A DNA stretch of 64,000 bases, taken from the NCBI GenBank assembly GCA_016860845.1, contig BOKF01000008.1:62001-126000 (forward strand). Reading direction: 5' to 3'. Under the pieces are notes generated by a model. It saw nothing but the letters and a program-made list of their open reading frames with translations. It had not been told where the DNA came from and searched no databases. Positions 1 through 7,640 of the stretch are shown here, piece by piece (the stretch's first letter is position 1; the number at the start of each line of letters is the position of its first letter). The translations under genes and the position numbers were made by a program. Source of the DNA: Chloroflexota bacterium (GTDB taxonomy: Bacteria; Chloroflexota; Anaerolineae; 4572-78; J111).

Positions 1-37
1 TTAAATCCGCTAGGTACTTTTAAGCGGAGACAAGGGT

Positions 38-3000
38 TCAACTTCGCTCTTTGCTCAATACCGCTTTTACCACCGTTTCCAGTGTATTAACCTGCCCTCT
101 GGCGCGAACGGCTTTAATTGTTCCTGTTGGAAACTGAGGCTCCACCCCGGCCAATAGACGCGCCGCCCGATCTTGATTGTCACGGCTGCTGGCCGGATGG
201 CTGAGGGCCAAAGCGAGAATTTCCAGGGCTTGCTCTCTTTCCGCGCCGCCCGCTTTTATCAACAGAGAAGCCAGTCCTACCAGGGCATCCAACGCACCGG
301 GAATCGCCTGGATGTTCAGGGCCATCTGGAGGGCCTCGCCGAAATAGTCCCTGGCAGTTTGCACATCGTCGAGTTGGCTGGCCACGTAACCCAGCTTGGT
401 GCGGGCGGAAATAGCGCCCCATTGATTGCCAATCTCTTTAAAAATAGACAAGCTTTCTTCATATAATTGTTGAGCGCCCGGGTATTCGGCCATCATTTGC
501 ACCACATCGCCCAGGTAATTGAGGCAGAGAGCAATCCCGCGCCGGTCTCCGATTTCCTGGCAAATCGTCAGGCTTTCTTCAAAAAAGGCTTTGGCTTCAG
601 GATACTCGCCCAGGGTATAAGCCACTTGTCCCAGGTTGTTGAGGGAGAAGGTCATACCCCGCCGGTCGCCAATCCCTTGTTTCAGGGCCAGGCTCTCCTG
701 GCATACCTGCCGGGACCGGCTGTAATCACCTTCCAGGTAAGCCACCTGGCCCAGAATGTTGAGAGCAATGGTCAAACCCAGCGTGTCTGCCATCTCTCGG
801 CAAAGGGCCATACTTTCCCGGCACATCTGCCGGGCCAACTCATATTCGCCCAGATGCCGGTGTACCGCCCCCAGATAATTTAGCGGAAAGATTGTTTCCC
901 CTCGGGCTGCGGAACCAAGACGACGGAGGACGCCCAAACCCTCGTGCAGCAGCGCCTTGGCCGCCTCATGCTGGCCGAGTTGAAAAGTAAACCAGCCCTG
1001 CCGTGCCAGCAGCTTACCCAACACGATTTTGGATTTACGATTTACGATTTGCGATTTGCGATTATCACTTTCCTCTTCACTCCCACTGCTCAGGTTACTA
1101 AATTCTCCAGCTTCTCCGAGTTCCCCTGAGTTCCCCTGAGTTCCCTCGAGTTCCCATGCTTCTCCACCCTTTGCCTCCTCGCTCCCCTGCTCCCTGCCTC
1201 TCAAACTCGTCGCTGCCCAGCCGAAAGACTCGACGCCTTCCTGAAACCAACTGCGGATGTCGTAAAAATGGAACAGGCTTTCCAGGGCTGGCTCGATAAC
1301 GGTAAGGTCGTCGTGAGCAACGGCCCAGCGCCAAGCGGCCCGGACGTTCTCGATCTCGGTATTGATCTCGGCTAAGGCCTCTTTTTGTTGGCCCCCGGTC
1401 AGCAATCGTTCTTTGCCGTGCAGAAACGCCGCGTAGTATTGGCTGTGCAAGGCTTGAACTTCTTCTTTTTCCTGGGGCGTCTCGTCTAGCTTTTCGGCGG
1501 CGTACTGCCACAGGAGCAGGTGCCGGGTATAACGTCCCGTCTCAGTTCGGCGCAGCAGCGACTTGTCCACCAGGGCCAGCAGCAGCGGCAGGGTAGCGCC
1601 GACGACCTGCCTGGCCGCCTCAAGTTGAAACCCGCCCCGAAACACGGCCAACTGCCGAAAAACCCGCTGCTCTTCCCCCGACAAGAGCCGCCACGAATAG
1701 TCAAACACGGCCCGCAGGCTGCGCTGCCGTTCGGGGACATTGCGCAGTGACGTGGTTAGAAAATCGAGGTTTTGCTCGATTTCCTGGGCGATTTCCTGGC
1801 AAGAGAGCAGCCGCAGCCAGGCCGCGGCCAGTTCAATGGCCAGCGGTGTCCCTTCGGTCAGACGGCAGACGTGGACCACGCAGGGCGTTTCTGCTTCCGA
1901 AAGGACATAGCCAGGGTTGACCGTTTGGGCGCGCTGCAGAAAGAGCTGCACCGCGCTGTACGCCTCCAAGGCCGGGACCTTGGCCTGCTGCCAGCTCAGC
2001 TTGGGCTGGGGTTCCGGTACTTTCAACCCCTGGATTGGCAGCAAATATTCCTCCTGCAAATTCAGACGTTCGCGCGATACGGCCAGGATTTTGGCCTGGG
2101 GAGCCTGCTGGAGAATATCGCTCAGCAGGCCGGCCCCCGCCAGGAGATGCTCAAAATTATCAAGCACCAAAAGCAGCCGCTTTTCCCGCAGATAGTCGAG
2201 GAGTTGATTAGCCGGATTGGCCCCGCTGTAAAAAGAAAAGTTCAAGGCATCGGCCAGGGTAGCAACGAGAAATTCGGCTGAGCTGAGCGAGTCCAGGGGA
2301 ATGAAGTAGACGCCGTCTGCAAATAGCCCGGTGTCCGCCTGGGTTGCCTGCCAGGTGGACTGAATAGCCAGGCGGGTTTTACCAATGCCGCCGGGGCCGA
2401 CCAGGGTCAGCAAGCGGACAGCCGGGTCGTTCAGATGCGCGGCAATTTGGGCCAATTCCTCTTCCCGGCCAATAAAGGGCGTGGATGGGGTTGGAACTTG
2501 ATGTAAGGCAACCGGTGAGGAGGAGGGGAGAGGGTCGCTAGGAAGGGCTGGAGGGCTGGAGGGCTGGAGGGCTGGAAAAACTGCCCTTCCGCTCCCCTGT
2601 TCCTCTGCTCCCCGGCTCAATTCTCCTGACCGAATCTGTTCATACAATGTTACCATCGCCGCCGAAGGCTCTACCGCCAGTTCCTCGGCCAGGGCGCGGC
2701 GGCAGATTTCGTACTGGGCCAGGGCGGCGCTGCGCTCAGCCTGGCGGGCCAACAGAACCATCAGGTAGCGATGGGCGCGCTCGCGCCAGGGTTCCAATTC
2801 CAGCCAGCGCCGGGTCTGGGCCAGAGCCTGATCATCTTGGTTGGACCGGGCATAATAAACAAGCAGCCGTTCCAGCAGCTCTGTGACTTGCCGCCGCCAG
2901 CCTTCTTGCTCGCGCAGCAGCCAGGTTTCAAATTCAGGACAATCGTCCAGAAAAAAGCCGGTCATAAAGTCGCCCCGGTACAGGGCGACGGCCTCGGCCA

Positions 3001-3421
3001 GTAACTCCGCCTGGATATCGGCGGCAAGGTGTGCCGGAAACCAATCGGGGGCGGTTTTGGATGGGGATGATTTGGACGCGCTTTTGCCAAGACCACTTTT
3101 TACCAATTGAGCAAAGGTGTGGACATCCACCCAGTAACTATCCACTGGTTGAAACTGGATGGTGTGGTAGTCGGCCTGGAAGCAGCCGGGAAGCATGGCT
3201 GAAAGCTGGCTCAATTCTCGGCTGAGATTGCGCCGCCCGCGCGCTTCCTCTTTATCACCCCAAAAAAGGCCGGCCAGATGACTGCGTGAAACAGGCTGGT
3301 CTTGTCGCGCCAGGTAGCCGAGGAGGGCCAGCGCCTTACGTGACTCAAAATCACGCAACAACACACCCTTCTTCTCAACTCGAATCATCCCCAGCAGGCG
3401 GAGACGATAAATAACGTCCAT
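38..3421 (-). CDS. SARP/AfsR-like regulator: winged helix, BTAD, NB-ARC-type ATPase, TPR
   Basis: 1127 aa. Seen: residues about 1-100 look like an OmpR-type winged helix (start MDVIYRLRLLG), about 125-265 match the bacterial transcriptional activation domain of SARPs, a P-loop LVGPGGIGKTR lies near 340 with a Walker-B-like LLLVLDNFEHL near 415, and the C-terminal third is a run of about five TPR units (pattern LGxVAYxxGxYxxA). Family knowledge: AfsR-type SARPs are ATP-controlled activators that bind direct repeats next to the -10 box. Inference: it activates the three small genes to its right, which carry such repeats. Two linkers (about residues 280-310 and 745-800) are encoded by short-period repeats and are probably disordered. 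The ligand is unknown. Confidence 0.85.
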   Translation of the reverse strand: MDVIYRLRLLGMIRVEKKGVLLRDFESRKALALLGYLARQDQPVSRSHLAGLFWGDKEEARGRRNLSRELSQLSAMLPGCFQADYHTIQFQPVDSYWVDVHTFAQLVKSGLGKSASKSSPSKTAPDWFPAHLAADIQAELLAEAVALYRGDFMTGFFLDDCPEFETWLLREQEGWRRQVTELLERLLVYYARSNQDDQALAQTRRWLELEPWRERAHRYLMVLLARQAERSAALAQYEICRRALAEELAVEPSAAMVTLYEQIRSGELSRGAEEQGSGRAVFPALQPSSPPALPSDPLPSSSPVALHQVPTPSTPFIGREEELAQIAAHLNDPAVRLLTLVGPGGIGKTRLAIQSTWQATQADTGLFADGVYFIPLDSLSSAEFLVATLADALNFSFYSGANPANQLLDYLREKRLLLVLDNFEHLLAGAGLLSDILQQAPQAKILAVSRERLNLQEEYLLPIQGLKVPEPQPKLSWQQAKVPALEAYSAVQLFLQRAQTVNPGYVLSEAETPCVVHVCRLTEGTPLAIELAAAWLRLLSCQEIAQEIEQNLDFLTTSLRNVPERQRSLRAVFDYSWRLLSGEEQRVFRQLAVFRGGFQLEAARQVVGATLPLLLALVDKSLLRRTETGRYTRHLLLWQYAAEKLDETPQEKEEVQALHSQYYAAFLHGKERLLTGGQQKEALAEINTEIENVRAAWRWAVAHDDLTVIEPALESLFHFYDIRSWFQEGVESFGWAATSLRGREQGSEEAKGGEAWELEGTQGNSGELGEAGEFSNLSSGSEEESDNRKSQIVNRKSKIVLGKLLARQGWFTFQLGQHEAAKALLHEGLGVLRRLGSAARGETIFPLNYLGAVHRHLGEYELARQMCRESMALCREMADTLGLTIALNILGQVAYLEGDYSRSRQVCQESLALKQGIGDRRGMTFSLNNLGQVAYTLGEYPEAKAFFEESLTICQEIGDRRGIALCLNYLGDVVQMMAEYPGAQQLYEESLSIFKEIGNQWGAISARTKLGYVASQLDDVQTARDYFGEALQMALNIQAIPGALDALVGLASLLIKAGGAEREQALEILALALSHPASSRDNQDRAARLLAGVEPQFPTGTIKAVRARGQVNTLETVVKAVLSKERS
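1031..1156. repeat. Two short-period repeats inside the SARP gene
   Basis: Positions 1031-1066 hold an 8-bp-period word (GATTTACGATTTGCGATT) and 1116-1156 an imperfect ten-base word built on GAGTTCCCCT. Both stay in frame and encode a hydrophilic linker between the ATPase and TPR parts. The first word resembles the intergenic repeats at 40871 and 62056. Confidence 0.75.
2541..2576. repeat. GGCTGGAG octamer repeat inside the SARP gene
   Basis: Four to five copies of an 8-bp word (GGGCTGGA) in frame, encoding a Pro/Ser-rich linker between the BTAD and ATPase domains. A related GGAAGG/GGCTGGAAG word lies at 13438-13500. Confidence 0.75.
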
Positions 3422-3513
3422 TTGCCCTATTTGGCCCCAGTGATTTGCGAAGAAGTCTACAAAGGCTCAAACAATCTCGATGTAGTACCTTTGTCTTAGC
3501 CGAAAACGCGCTT

Positions 3514-3568
3514 CGAACAGTTTGCGAACAGTTTTTGAGCCAATCTCCTAACAATGATGGCTTATATT
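3514..3568 (+). promoter_or_regulatory. SARP-type promoter, copy A
   Basis: CGAACAG occurs at 3514 and 3525 (11 bp apart), a third weaker copy CTAACAA at 3548 (23 bp on), then exactly 8 bp, then a -10 box TATATT at 3563-3568. SARP sites are known as 11/22-bp-phased direct repeats with the last one about 8 bp from the -10. Copies B and C share phase and sequence. No -35 box is needed for SARP promoters. Its direct product would be the 6-codon ORF at 3645 or the gene at 3782. Confidence 0.7.
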
Positions 3569-3644
3569 TTAAGCCAGAGTGATAAATAAACAAACTGACC
3601 TTCTGGCGGAATAAAACGCCAATAAAAACTTCAGGAGAAAAGTA

Positions 3645-3665
3645 ATGGCCGCTATTTTTGAATAG
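3645..3665 (+). CDS. Possible 6-codon leader peptide (MAAIFE)
   Basis: ATG with a good ribosome site (AGGAG at 3633-3637) followed by five codons and TAG. It lies downstream of SARP promoter A, and its stop overlaps the first repeat of promoter B. It could be a leader peptide or the scar of a lost gene that had promoter A. Too short to judge from coding statistics. Confidence 0.25.
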   Translation: MAAIFE

Positions 3666-3713
3666 TTTCCGAACAGTTTTTGAGGTAGTCTCCAAACAGT
3701 CATAGTTTATAGT
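3659..3713 (+). promoter_or_regulatory. SARP-type promoter, copy B
   Basis: Direct repeats TGAATAG (3659), CGAACAG (3670) and CAAACAG (3693), spaced 11 and 23 bp, then 8 bp, then -10 TATAGT at 3708-3713. The block GAACAGTTTTTGAG is identical to copy A. Transcription would start near 3720, about 60 nt before the ATG at 3782. Confidence 0.75.
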
Positions 3714-3781
3714 CAGTCCAGACTATTAAATTAACGGCTCTAAACAAGGATGAGTGTTGAGTAGCGAAGGAGTTGAGGCAA

Positions 3782-4003
3782 ATGAATAACCAACCTATAA
3801 AATCTTACCGTAGTTACCTTATGCTGCATAGTGAGATGGAATTATCTACCACTCCAAAACAGCCGCTGGCGCGTATCGTGGCTATTGAAGAGGTTGCCGG
3901 AGAACCGCAACGGCGGAAGTTTTACACCCTGGAGCAGGTGACGAACTTTCTGGGAAACGAGTATTTCGGCCAGCCGAGGGAGGTTGAAGTTTATGAAGAA
4001 TAA
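3782..4003 (+). CDS. Small unknown protein of the SARP-linked cluster
   Basis: 73 aa, unrecognised. Start chosen at ATG 3782 because GAAGGAG ends 9 nt upstream; an in-frame TTG at 3773 has no site. The protein is soluble and mixed in charge, with an acidic tail (REVEVYEE) and no signal peptide, membrane segment or cysteine. The first gene behind SARP promoters A and B; the next gene follows after 142 nt in the same direction. Small size and position would fit a peptide precursor or an accessory protein, but nothing in the sequence proves either. Confidence 0.6.
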   Translation: MNNQPIKSYRSYLMLHSEMELSTTPKQPLARIVAIEEVAGEPQRRKFYTLEQVTNFLGNEYFGQPREVEVYEE

Positions 4004-4145
4004 ATAGGGGGAGAAACATTTGGCTAATAAGAGGGGAAATGTCGAGCGTAGAGCAGCTCAGGCTCATTCCTGGCGACTTTTTACGTCTCGCCGGTCATAA
4101 ATTAGGTGGATAATAAGATTTGTTTGTTAAATAAGGAGAGAACCG

Positions 4146-4805
4146 ATGACAACTCAAAGTAATGTTAGCAATCCCATCGAAGTCGCCCCGGCGCGGCCCT
4201 TCAGTTGGCCTTTAGCCCTGGCTATTCTGGTCCTGGGCCTGATCCTGGGTGTATTTGCCGCCAATCTGGCCGCAGCCGTTAACAAAAGCGATGCTGCGGG
4301 TGTCCCTCAGCGGGTTGTGCGAGATTTCCCGGCCCGCCCCAACCTGCTTGAGCTGGAAAGGAAAACGCACATTGCCGCTCAAGCCAATCTACAGCGTGCG
4401 CGTGAAACCGAAACGGCTCGTTACACCAGCTTGGGGCTGTTTTATGCCGCAGGCAGTGAGGCCAAGGAACAGCCGGCCACTGCGGCTGAAGCGGCCCGGT
4501 ATAACGGTCTGGCTGAGTTTTATGCCGCAGGCACTGAAGTCAAGGGGCAGCCGGCCACCGCGGTTGAAGCGGCCCGGTATAACGGTCTGGCTGAGTTTTA
4601 CGGGGCCAATGTAACCCCATCTCCTCTGAATAATGCCCTGTTTGCCTATCATCAGAGCGAGCGCGGGCGCATCTCGGCAGACAGCCACACCCTGGCCTGG
4701 CCGTCCCGCCCGACCCAGTTTTACCCGGCCCAAAAGACAATGGCTGTTCTGGGTGAGGCTGACCCGGACGGGGACATCGGGCTGATGGAGTTATCCACCA
4801 AGTAA
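4146..4805 (+). CDS. Membrane-anchored protein with 26-residue tandem repeats, unknown function
   Basis: 219 aa. ATG preceded by AAGGAG at a proper distance. Residues about 20-45 form one transmembrane helix (WPLALAILVLGLILGVFAA), so the remainder is probably outside the membrane. Residues 91-116 and 117-142 are two full copies of a 26-residue unit (ARYNGLAEFYAAGTEVKGQP core) and 143-152 a partial third. The tail is acidic (EADPDGD). No catalytic motif visible. Second gene of the SARP-linked cluster and probably co-transcribed with 3782. Function unknown; a surface or cell-wall role is only a guess from topology. Confidence 0.65.
   Translation: MTTQSNVSNPIEVAPARPFSWPLALAILVLGLILGVFAANLAAAVNKSDAAGVPQRVVRDFPARPNLLELERKTHIAAQANLQRARETETARYTSLGLFYAAGSEAKEQPATAAEAARYNGLAEFYAAGTEVKGQPATAVEAARYNGLAEFYGANVTPSPLNNALFAYHQSERGRISADSHTLAWPSRPTQFYPAQKTMAVLGEADPDGDIGLMELSTK
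4416..4601 (+). repeat. 78-bp in-frame tandem repeat
   Basis: Units at 4416-4493, 4494-4571 and a partial one at 4572-4601. The junction stretch from 4490 recurs almost unchanged at 4568. DNA-level identity is highest between units 2 and 3, which suggests recent expansion. The frame is kept (26 codons). Confidence 0.85.
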
Positions 4806-4867
4806 AGAGCCCCTTAGATCTTCTGCTGACTGGCCGAAATAAATCTTGGGGGATCAAACCTGGCAGG

Positions 4868-4902
4868 TTGTTGCATAAAAACCTGTCAGGTTTTGGCAAC
4901 AA
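4868..4902 (+). terminator. Probable rho-independent terminator
   Basis: Hairpin with outer arms TTGTTGC/GCAACAA and inner arms AAAACCTG (4878-4885)/CAGGTTTT (4887-4894), directly after the 4146 gene. A second small palindrome (AACCTGGCAGGTT, 4857-4869) precedes it. It separates this gene from SARP promoter C. Confidence 0.5.
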
Positions 4903-4924
4903 ATTTGTCTCTCAGAAATGGCTT

Positions 4925-4979
4925 CGAGCAGTTTCCGAACGGTTTTTGCGTTAGTCTCCAAACAGGTCTGGTTTATATT
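4925..4979 (+). promoter_or_regulatory. SARP-type promoter, copy C
   Basis: CGAGCAG (4925), CGAACGG (4936) and CAAACAG (4959), spaced 11 and 23 bp, then 8 bp, then TATATT at 4974-4979. Same geometry as copies A and B over about 65 bp; the 13 bases TAGTCTCCAAACA are identical in B and C. Drives the gene at 5045. Confidence 0.75.
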
Positions 4980-5044
4980 CTAAATCAGAGCAACCAATTA
5001 TCAGCTTTTAATCAAGCGTCAGCAAAATTTATGGGAGGATGACG

Positions 5045-5479
5045 ATGACTGTACAGAATGAAAGTTCCAATCTTTTTCAAGGAATGAGAGTTCCTTCATT
5101 CCCCGCAGCCGTAGTAATGCCGCTAACCAAAGTAATTTTTAATTACATCCCGGCAACAACAGCGCCGAGGTGGCTTCGCCGCCTGGTTTTCCGCGCCGCG
5201 CTCAAACGGGCCTATACCAGCTTTGCCGGCTACTACCCCCAATGGGCGGCTTCGCTCTTTGACGAGCATTTTCTCAATTATGGCGCAGCGTCGCTCATGG
5301 CTGGCTATATCCGCGATGGGCGTCTCCCTCAAGCAAGCCAACTGGCGCTGGACTGGGACGCGCAATTGGGACCTAACTCTCCGGCTGTGCGCGAGCGGCG
5401 CATCGCCGAACTGACCCCGGTCGCCGCCGATTTTCTGGACTGGCTGACCCTGGAATTAGCTATTAGCCCGTTCTCGTAA
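5045..5479 (+). CDS. Unknown 144-aa protein, third gene of the SARP-linked cluster
   Basis: Not recognised. ATG 5045 is chosen over ATG 5039 because GGGAGG (5033-5038) touches the first and sits 6 nt from the second. The central part is rich in aromatic and basic residues (RWLRRLVFRAALKRAYTSF) and could form amphipathic helices; the C-terminal half (ERRIAELTPVAADFLDWLTL) looks helical. No signal peptide or metal motif. Has its own SARP-type promoter (copy C), so it is probably expressed together with 3782 and 4146. Convergent with the transporter gene at 5520. Confidence 0.6.
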   Translation: MTVQNESSNLFQGMRVPSFPAAVVMPLTKVIFNYIPATTAPRWLRRLVFRAALKRAYTSFAGYYPQWAASLFDEHFLNYGAASLMAGYIRDGRLPQASQLALDWDAQLGPNSPAVRERRIAELTPVAADFLDWLTLELAISPFS

Positions 5480-5519
5480 AGGCCGGCTGTTCTCAATAAG
5501 AAATAGTCCATGGATGAAC

Positions 5520-6446
5520 TCAGAACAAGCCCTTCTGTCGCAGCAGGTGTCCCAACTCGGCCAGGAGCATGCCGGCCAAAATCAATGCACCGCCCAATAA
5601 GATCCGCGGGGTAATGAGTTCCCCAATCCACCAGCCGCCGATGGCAGCAAAGACCGGCTCAAGGGCGGCAATGAGAGCCACGCGGGTGGGCGAGGCGGTG
5701 CGAGTTACCCAGGTTTGAACGCTGGTGCCCAGGCCGATAATTAAAAAGCCGGTAGTCAGCACGCCAATCCACAAAGCGGCTGAGGTGATCGGCACAACCA
5801 ACGGCTCGAAAAGCAGCCAGCAGACCCCAGTCATCAGGGCGGCGACCAAAACATGCAGCGCTGCATAAACCATCACATTTAAATAGGGCGAGTAACGAGC
5901 CAGGACAATGATATAAAGCGCCCAGCCGACCCCACCCAAAGCGACCCAAAAATCGCCAGGAGCAAGGGACAAACCGTTCAGGCCGCTTTCAAAGGAAATC
6001 AAATACAGGCCAACAAAAGCCAGAATGACGCCGGCAACGGCGGTGCGGCTGGGAGCGCGGCGGAGCAGCCAGGCCGATAGGATTGGTACGTAGACCAGAT
6101 TGGTGCCGGTCAAAAAGCCGGCTTTGCTGGCTGTGGTGAACTGCATGCCGTAGGCCTGAACTGCGTAAGAACCAAAGAGGATCAGTCCTGTTATGAGCGA
6201 CGGCCAAAGGTACAGACGGCCAACGGACTGCCAGTCACGGCCAACCAAAACGGCCAGGGTGACCGCACCCAGCAACAGGCGAATAGTGTTATAAGCGAAT
6301 GGTCCAATCACTTGTAAGGCATCTTTGGAAAAGATAAAGGTAATCCCCCAGACCATCACCACAACTACAAAAGTGATTTCGCTAAAAACTGCCTGATAGT
6401 CGCGCCAGAAGGTCGTTTGCGGGGATAGAGTTTTTGGATATTCCAC
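5520..6446 (-). CDS. DMT superfamily (EamA) transporter
   Basis: 308 aa with about ten hydrophobic segments in two EamA halves. The first half has the typical entry VVMVWGITFIFSKDAL, the second a repeat-like ALYIIVLARYSPYLNVM and a late GWWIGELITPRILLGGALILAGML. Family members export amino acids or other small metabolites; the substrate cannot be told. The start has AGGAGG just upstream. Monocistronic by position: 142 nt of repeat-rich DNA separate it from ribF upstream, and it converges with the 5045 gene. Confidence 0.85.
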   Translation of the reverse strand: MEYPKTLSPQTTFWRDYQAVFSEITFVVVVMVWGITFIFSKDALQVIGPFAYNTIRLLLGAVTLAVLVGRDWQSVGRLYLWPSLITGLILFGSYAVQAYGMQFTTASKAGFLTGTNLVYVPILSAWLLRRAPSRTAVAGVILAFVGLYLISFESGLNGLSLAPGDFWVALGGVGWALYIIVLARYSPYLNVMVYAALHVLVAALMTGVCWLLFEPLVVPITSAALWIGVLTTGFLIIGLGTSVQTWVTRTASPTRVALIAALEPVFAAIGGWWIGELITPRILLGGALILAGMLLAELGHLLRQKGLF

Positions 6447-6542
6447 AGTTAATTCGGTTCCTCCTTATCTAAAAAAAGAAAGCCCTCGGCTACCGGTCTG
6501 CTCGCTCCCGATTGTCGAAGGCTCCGTGGCCTCAGTTAATAA

Positions 6543-6609
6543 ACGACCGTAGACGACCGACCGCCGACCGCCGTCTAGTCTTTTCCGTCTACTGTCTACT
6601 GTTTACTGC
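6543..6609. repeat. Short-period repeat (GACCGCC / AGTAGAC words) on the ribF stop
   Basis: Words GACCGACCGCC and, on the other strand, AGTAGACAGTAGACGG, period 7-8. The block covers the ribF stop codon at 6589 and can fold with GTAGACG pairing to CGTCTAC. The GACCGCC word recurs at 49957-49984 on the end of the bmp gene. Confidence 0.6.
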
Positions 6610-7542
6610 AACTTCCTTCGCCAGCAGTTCCCTGGCCTGCTCTGCGTCATGCCTGATCTGCGCAACCAGTTCGTTGATGCCGTTAAATTTCTTTTCCGGG
6701 CGGAGACGCTCCACAAATTCCAGGGTCAGCCGCTGGCCGTAAATCATCTGGTCGAAATCAAAAATATAGGCTTCGACGGTGCGCTCGGTACCCTCAAAGC
6801 TGGGGCGAATACCCACGTTGGTCACGCTGGCGCGCCGTTGCGTTTCGCTGGGGAGCTGAACAAACGTGGCGTAAACCCCATTGGCGGGCAGCAGTCGTTC
6901 GGGGGGAACCGCAAAATTAGCCGTAGGAAAACCGATGGTATGGCCCCGATTCGCGCCCTGCACAATTTCACTGCTCAAAGAAGGATAGCGCCCTAAAAAC
7001 TCGGTCGCTTGGCGTACCTCTCCCGCCCGCAGCAGGTCCCGAATTTGGGTGCTGCTCACAATTTTGTCATTAATCAAAATCGGGGTGAATTCGCACACAC
7101 GGTAATTCAGCTCGTGGCCCAACGCTCTCAATTTCTCCAGGTTGCCTTCGCGATTTTTGCCCAGAGCAAAATCGTGACCCGCCCACAATTCAATCAAATT
7201 CAGCCGGTCCACTAATAACTTCATAAAATCGGCGGCTGTAGTTTGGGAAAATTCCAGGGTGAAAGGGATCAAAATCAAAATATCAAGTCCTAACTCTTCA
7301 AATAGGGCGATTCGTTCTCCCGGGGTGGTCAAATAATCATTATGAGGTAGGTGGGGGGCTAAAACGGTCTTGGGTCGTGGATGAAAGGCAATCACGGCCG
7401 CCTGAGCCTGGCGCTCCTTAGCTGATTGTTGAAGCTGCTTGATCAGGGCTTGATGGCCCCGGTGCAGGCCATCAAAAGTGCCAATCGTCAGTACCGTCGG
7501 CCCCTTCAGATGAGCCGCCGCAAAATCTCGGATAATTTGCAT
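6589..7542 (-). CDS. ribF: Bifunctional riboflavin kinase / FAD synthetase
   Basis: 317 aa from ATG 7542; an in-frame TTG at 7587 would add 15 residues encoded by a repeat. N-terminal FAD synthetase domain with TIGTFDGLHRGHQALI and the ISSTQIR-like motif (SSTQIRDLL); C-terminal flavokinase domain with GRGHTIGFPTANF-like residues (GANRGHTIGFPTANF) and the ending FVERLRPEKKF. Converts riboflavin to FMN and FAD in the cytosol. Last gene of the nusA-ribF translation cluster, its usual position. Its last codons run into a short-period repeat. Confidence 0.95.
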   Translation of the reverse strand: MQIIRDFAAAHLKGPTVLTIGTFDGLHRGHQALIKQLQQSAKERQAQAAVIAFHPRPKTVLAPHLPHNDYLTTPGERIALFEELGLDILILIPFTLEFSQTTAADFMKLLVDRLNLIELWAGHDFALGKNREGNLEKLRALGHELNYRVCEFTPILINDKIVSSTQIRDLLRAGEVRQATEFLGRYPSLSSEIVQGANRGHTIGFPTANFAVPPERLLPANGVYATFVQLPSETQRRASVTNVGIRPSFEGTERTVEAYIFDFDQMIYGQRLTLEFVERLRPEKKFNGINELVAQIRHDAEQARELLAKEVAVNSRQ

Positions 7543-7577
7543 GGTTTTGGGTTCAACTCGCTCAGATAATAGATCGC

Positions 7578-7640
7578 AAGGTAGCAAAGTTGCAAAGTTG
7601 CAAATTGCTCTTCCTGTTGCTACTCTGCAACCCTGCTACT
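7578..7640. repeat. Short-period repeat hairpin (GTAGCAA / GTTGCAA) on the truB stop
   Basis: Tandem AGTTGCAA words followed by the complementary TTGCTAC/CTGCAAC words. Covers the truB stop at 7636 and fills the truB-ribF gap. Confidence 0.6.
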
